NCBI GenBank assembly: GCA_964439135.1
Contig: CAYTNN010000006.1
Span: forward strand, 1 to 45,517
DNA length: 45,517 nt
Reading direction: 5' to 3'
Source: JAFGPJ01 sp964439135
GTDB lineage: Bacteria; Planctomycetota; Phycisphaerae; Sedimentisphaerales; Anaerobacaceae
In this document: positions 44,431 to 45,517 of the stretch, in pieces
How the letters are laid out: every line of letters starts with the position of its first letter
Position numbering within the stretch: the first letter of the stretch is position 1
Position numbers and translations under genes: made by a program
The notes under the pieces: generated by a model
The model's input: the letters and a program-made list of their open reading frames with translations, nothing else
Told to the model about the DNA's origin: nothing
Database searches by the model: none

Positions 44431-45517
44431 TTACTCACCCGGCGAAGGGGTCGTGGCGGTCCAGTTCTCGGGATCGTTGCCGTAGTCAGTGAGAACCTTT
44501 CGTGTTAAGGCCATTCCGTTGCCGTCGGCTTCGATGGGCCAGAGGTCAATCGAACCGGGGCAATTCTCCGGATGGGAGCCGTCGCTGTAATTGACTCTGT
44601 CAACGCGGACGTATTGGCGTACGCCTTCTTTATCCACGTCGCTCGGCATGCTGAGCTCCAGACTTTCGCCGGCGTTGCTCAGGTTGCCGTCATAGGGGCC
44701 GAAGATTAATTCCGCGGGCACATCTGGATATCGCCAGGAAAATGCCGCTGGTTTTTTGACTACTAAGATCAAGCCGCCAACAGGGATAGTAACCGGCACA
44801 TCGCCGCCGAAGGTAAATTCGATGCCGTCGGTAAACTTCCACGGCTCGGCTGTCTCGTAATCGTATAGCGTTACCGGCTCGGAGCCGACGTTGTGCAGTT
44901 CGATGTATTCATATTGGTCGTTGGTGTAGGAGCCGCCATCCGGCCAGTCGGGATGATACATTATTTCGCTGATCACGATGGGGCCGACCTTCGGATAGGC
45001 ATTGGCGGAGCCCGGCGTGTTTTGCTCCATTGCTACGAAGTTGTAGTTGCCCGTGCTGGATTTATAATATCGTCCGAAAGATATGCCGGTTTCAGAAGCG
45101 CCATAATCCTCCACTGTGCGATAGCCTGTCAATACGCTGTTTTTTGTTGAGCTCAGGTACAATTGTTCACCGTTCTCGCTCATGGCAAAAGGCTCATAAG
45201 CACCCGGGTCGTTCGCGTTGCCGAAGTTCAGGTCTTCATATATAACGAGGTAGCCGTTCGGGCCGATCGTGGTTCCATTGGCAATTTTGTATTTGAAAAG
45301 GTTATCGTTGCTGTCGCTTAGGAACCAGCCGCCAATGTCAATCGTGGTCTCTGTCGTGTTGTGCAATTCGATCCAGTCCGAAGCCTCAGCGTGTGAATGG
45401 GCCAGGACTTCGTTAATCACTACAGTTCCGGGATTGGGAATTATGCCGCTGTCATCCTGTCCGGGCGAGCCGCCCGCGTAAGCGCTCGGGCGCCAGGAGT
45501 CTTTTTCGTCCCAACTG
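44431..45517 (-). CDS. Lamin-tail-domain (LTD) protein, 5' end beyond window
   Basis: The frame stays open to the right edge (it continues as ..GSPGQDDSGIIPNPGTVV before the GTG at 45420), so this is the C-terminal part of a larger protein. Two LTD beta-sandwiches are visible: VINEVLAHSHAEASDWIELHN with GGWFLSDSND, and VISEIMYHP with YEYIELHNVGSEPVTL. The chain ends ENWTATTPSPGE. The residues before the first LTD (WRPSAYAGGSPG) look like the end of a further such domain. Proteins of this type are large secreted or surface proteins in planctomycetes, often with CotH or autotransporter-like parts. Confidence 0.85.
   Translation of the reverse strand, partial: SWDEKDSWRPSAYAGGSPGQDDSGIIPNPGTVVINEVLAHSHAEASDWIELHNTTETTIDIGGWFLSDSNDNLFKYKIANGTTIGPNGYLVIYEDLNFGNANDPGAYEPFAMSENGEQLYLSSTKNSVLTGYRTVEDYGASETGISFGRYYKSSTGNYNFVAMEQNTPGSANAYPKVGPIVISEIMYHPDWPDGGSYTNDQYEYIELHNVGSEPVTLYDYETAEPWKFTDGIEFTFGGDVPVTIPVGGLILVVKKPAAFSWRYPDVPAELIFGPYDGNLSNAGESLELSMPSDVDKEGVRQYVRVDRVNYSDGSHPENCPGSIDLWPIEADGNGMALTRKVLTDYGNDPENWTATTPSPGE

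Overview
The window reads like a chromosomal segment of a planctomycete, probably a Phycisphaerae/Sedimentisphaerales relative. This is inferred from gene content, since no rRNA or marker gene is present. The pointers are an ECF sigma factor in an operon with a giant membrane Ser/Thr kinase and FHA-like proteins, a Tat-exported sulfatase, a malectin-containing secreted glycosidase-like lipoprotein, a propeller/cytochrome c protein, and many intergenic arrays of the CAAAGCCAA repeat. I see no tRNA, rRNA or CRISPR array.

Layout. (1) 1-400: repeat-rich spacer. (2) 401-2734: secreted GH99-like endo-mannosidase domain fused to a CinA-like protein. (3) 2745-13006, minus strand: an apparently single operon of exported amidohydrolase paralogs with eight full-length domains in seven genes plus a C-terminal fragment. 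The genes overlap by 4 bp or lie 1-20 bp apart, apart from one larger gap (46 bp after the extended reading of the 9065-10342 gene). Only one copy (5147-6463) keeps a complete metal-ligand set, one gene is a tandem double-domain protein, and one is cut by an in-frame TAG just before its C-terminal motif. (4) 13194-13361: a 55-residue very acidic protein. (5) 13362-15766: repeat-rich accessory segment with a REP-associated transposase bracketed by REP palindromes, and a small membrane protein whose 5' end is duplicated nearby. (6) 15767-18464: a compact, AT-rich Gabija-like defence pair (OLD nuclease and UvrD-like helicase). (7) 18873-23582: carbohydrate genes (YdjC/ChbG deacetylase, mutarotase, Gfo/Idh/MocA oxidoreductase, UroD-like protein). 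(8) 23913-32550: GNAT, then a minus-strand signalling operon transcribed in the order coiled-coil anchor, tandem FHA-like protein, Ser/Thr kinase with TM2 domain, membrane protein, ECF sigma factor. (9) 33397-35432: two tandem coiled-coil lipoproteins with clear promoter and terminator signals, an FNR-type palindrome and a 24-residue membrane microprotein. (10) 35840-42819: propeller/di-heme protein, glycosidase-like lipoprotein, sulfatase and a decayed second sulfatase. (11) 42880-45517: MerR regulator overlapping an MlaD/MCE protein, then the 3' part of a large lamin-tail-domain protein running off the window.

How the parts may work together. Regions 2, 7 and 10 suit a polysaccharide degrader exporting hydrolases, deacetylases and sulfatases. 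The signalling operon in region 8 has the parts for kinase-linked control of an alternative sigma factor. The most unusual element is the amidohydrolase array: one apparently competent enzyme is made with seven exported relatives that have lost some or all catalytic metal ligands, which suggests a heteromeric periplasmic assembly or a diversified binding system. No function is claimed for it beyond that.
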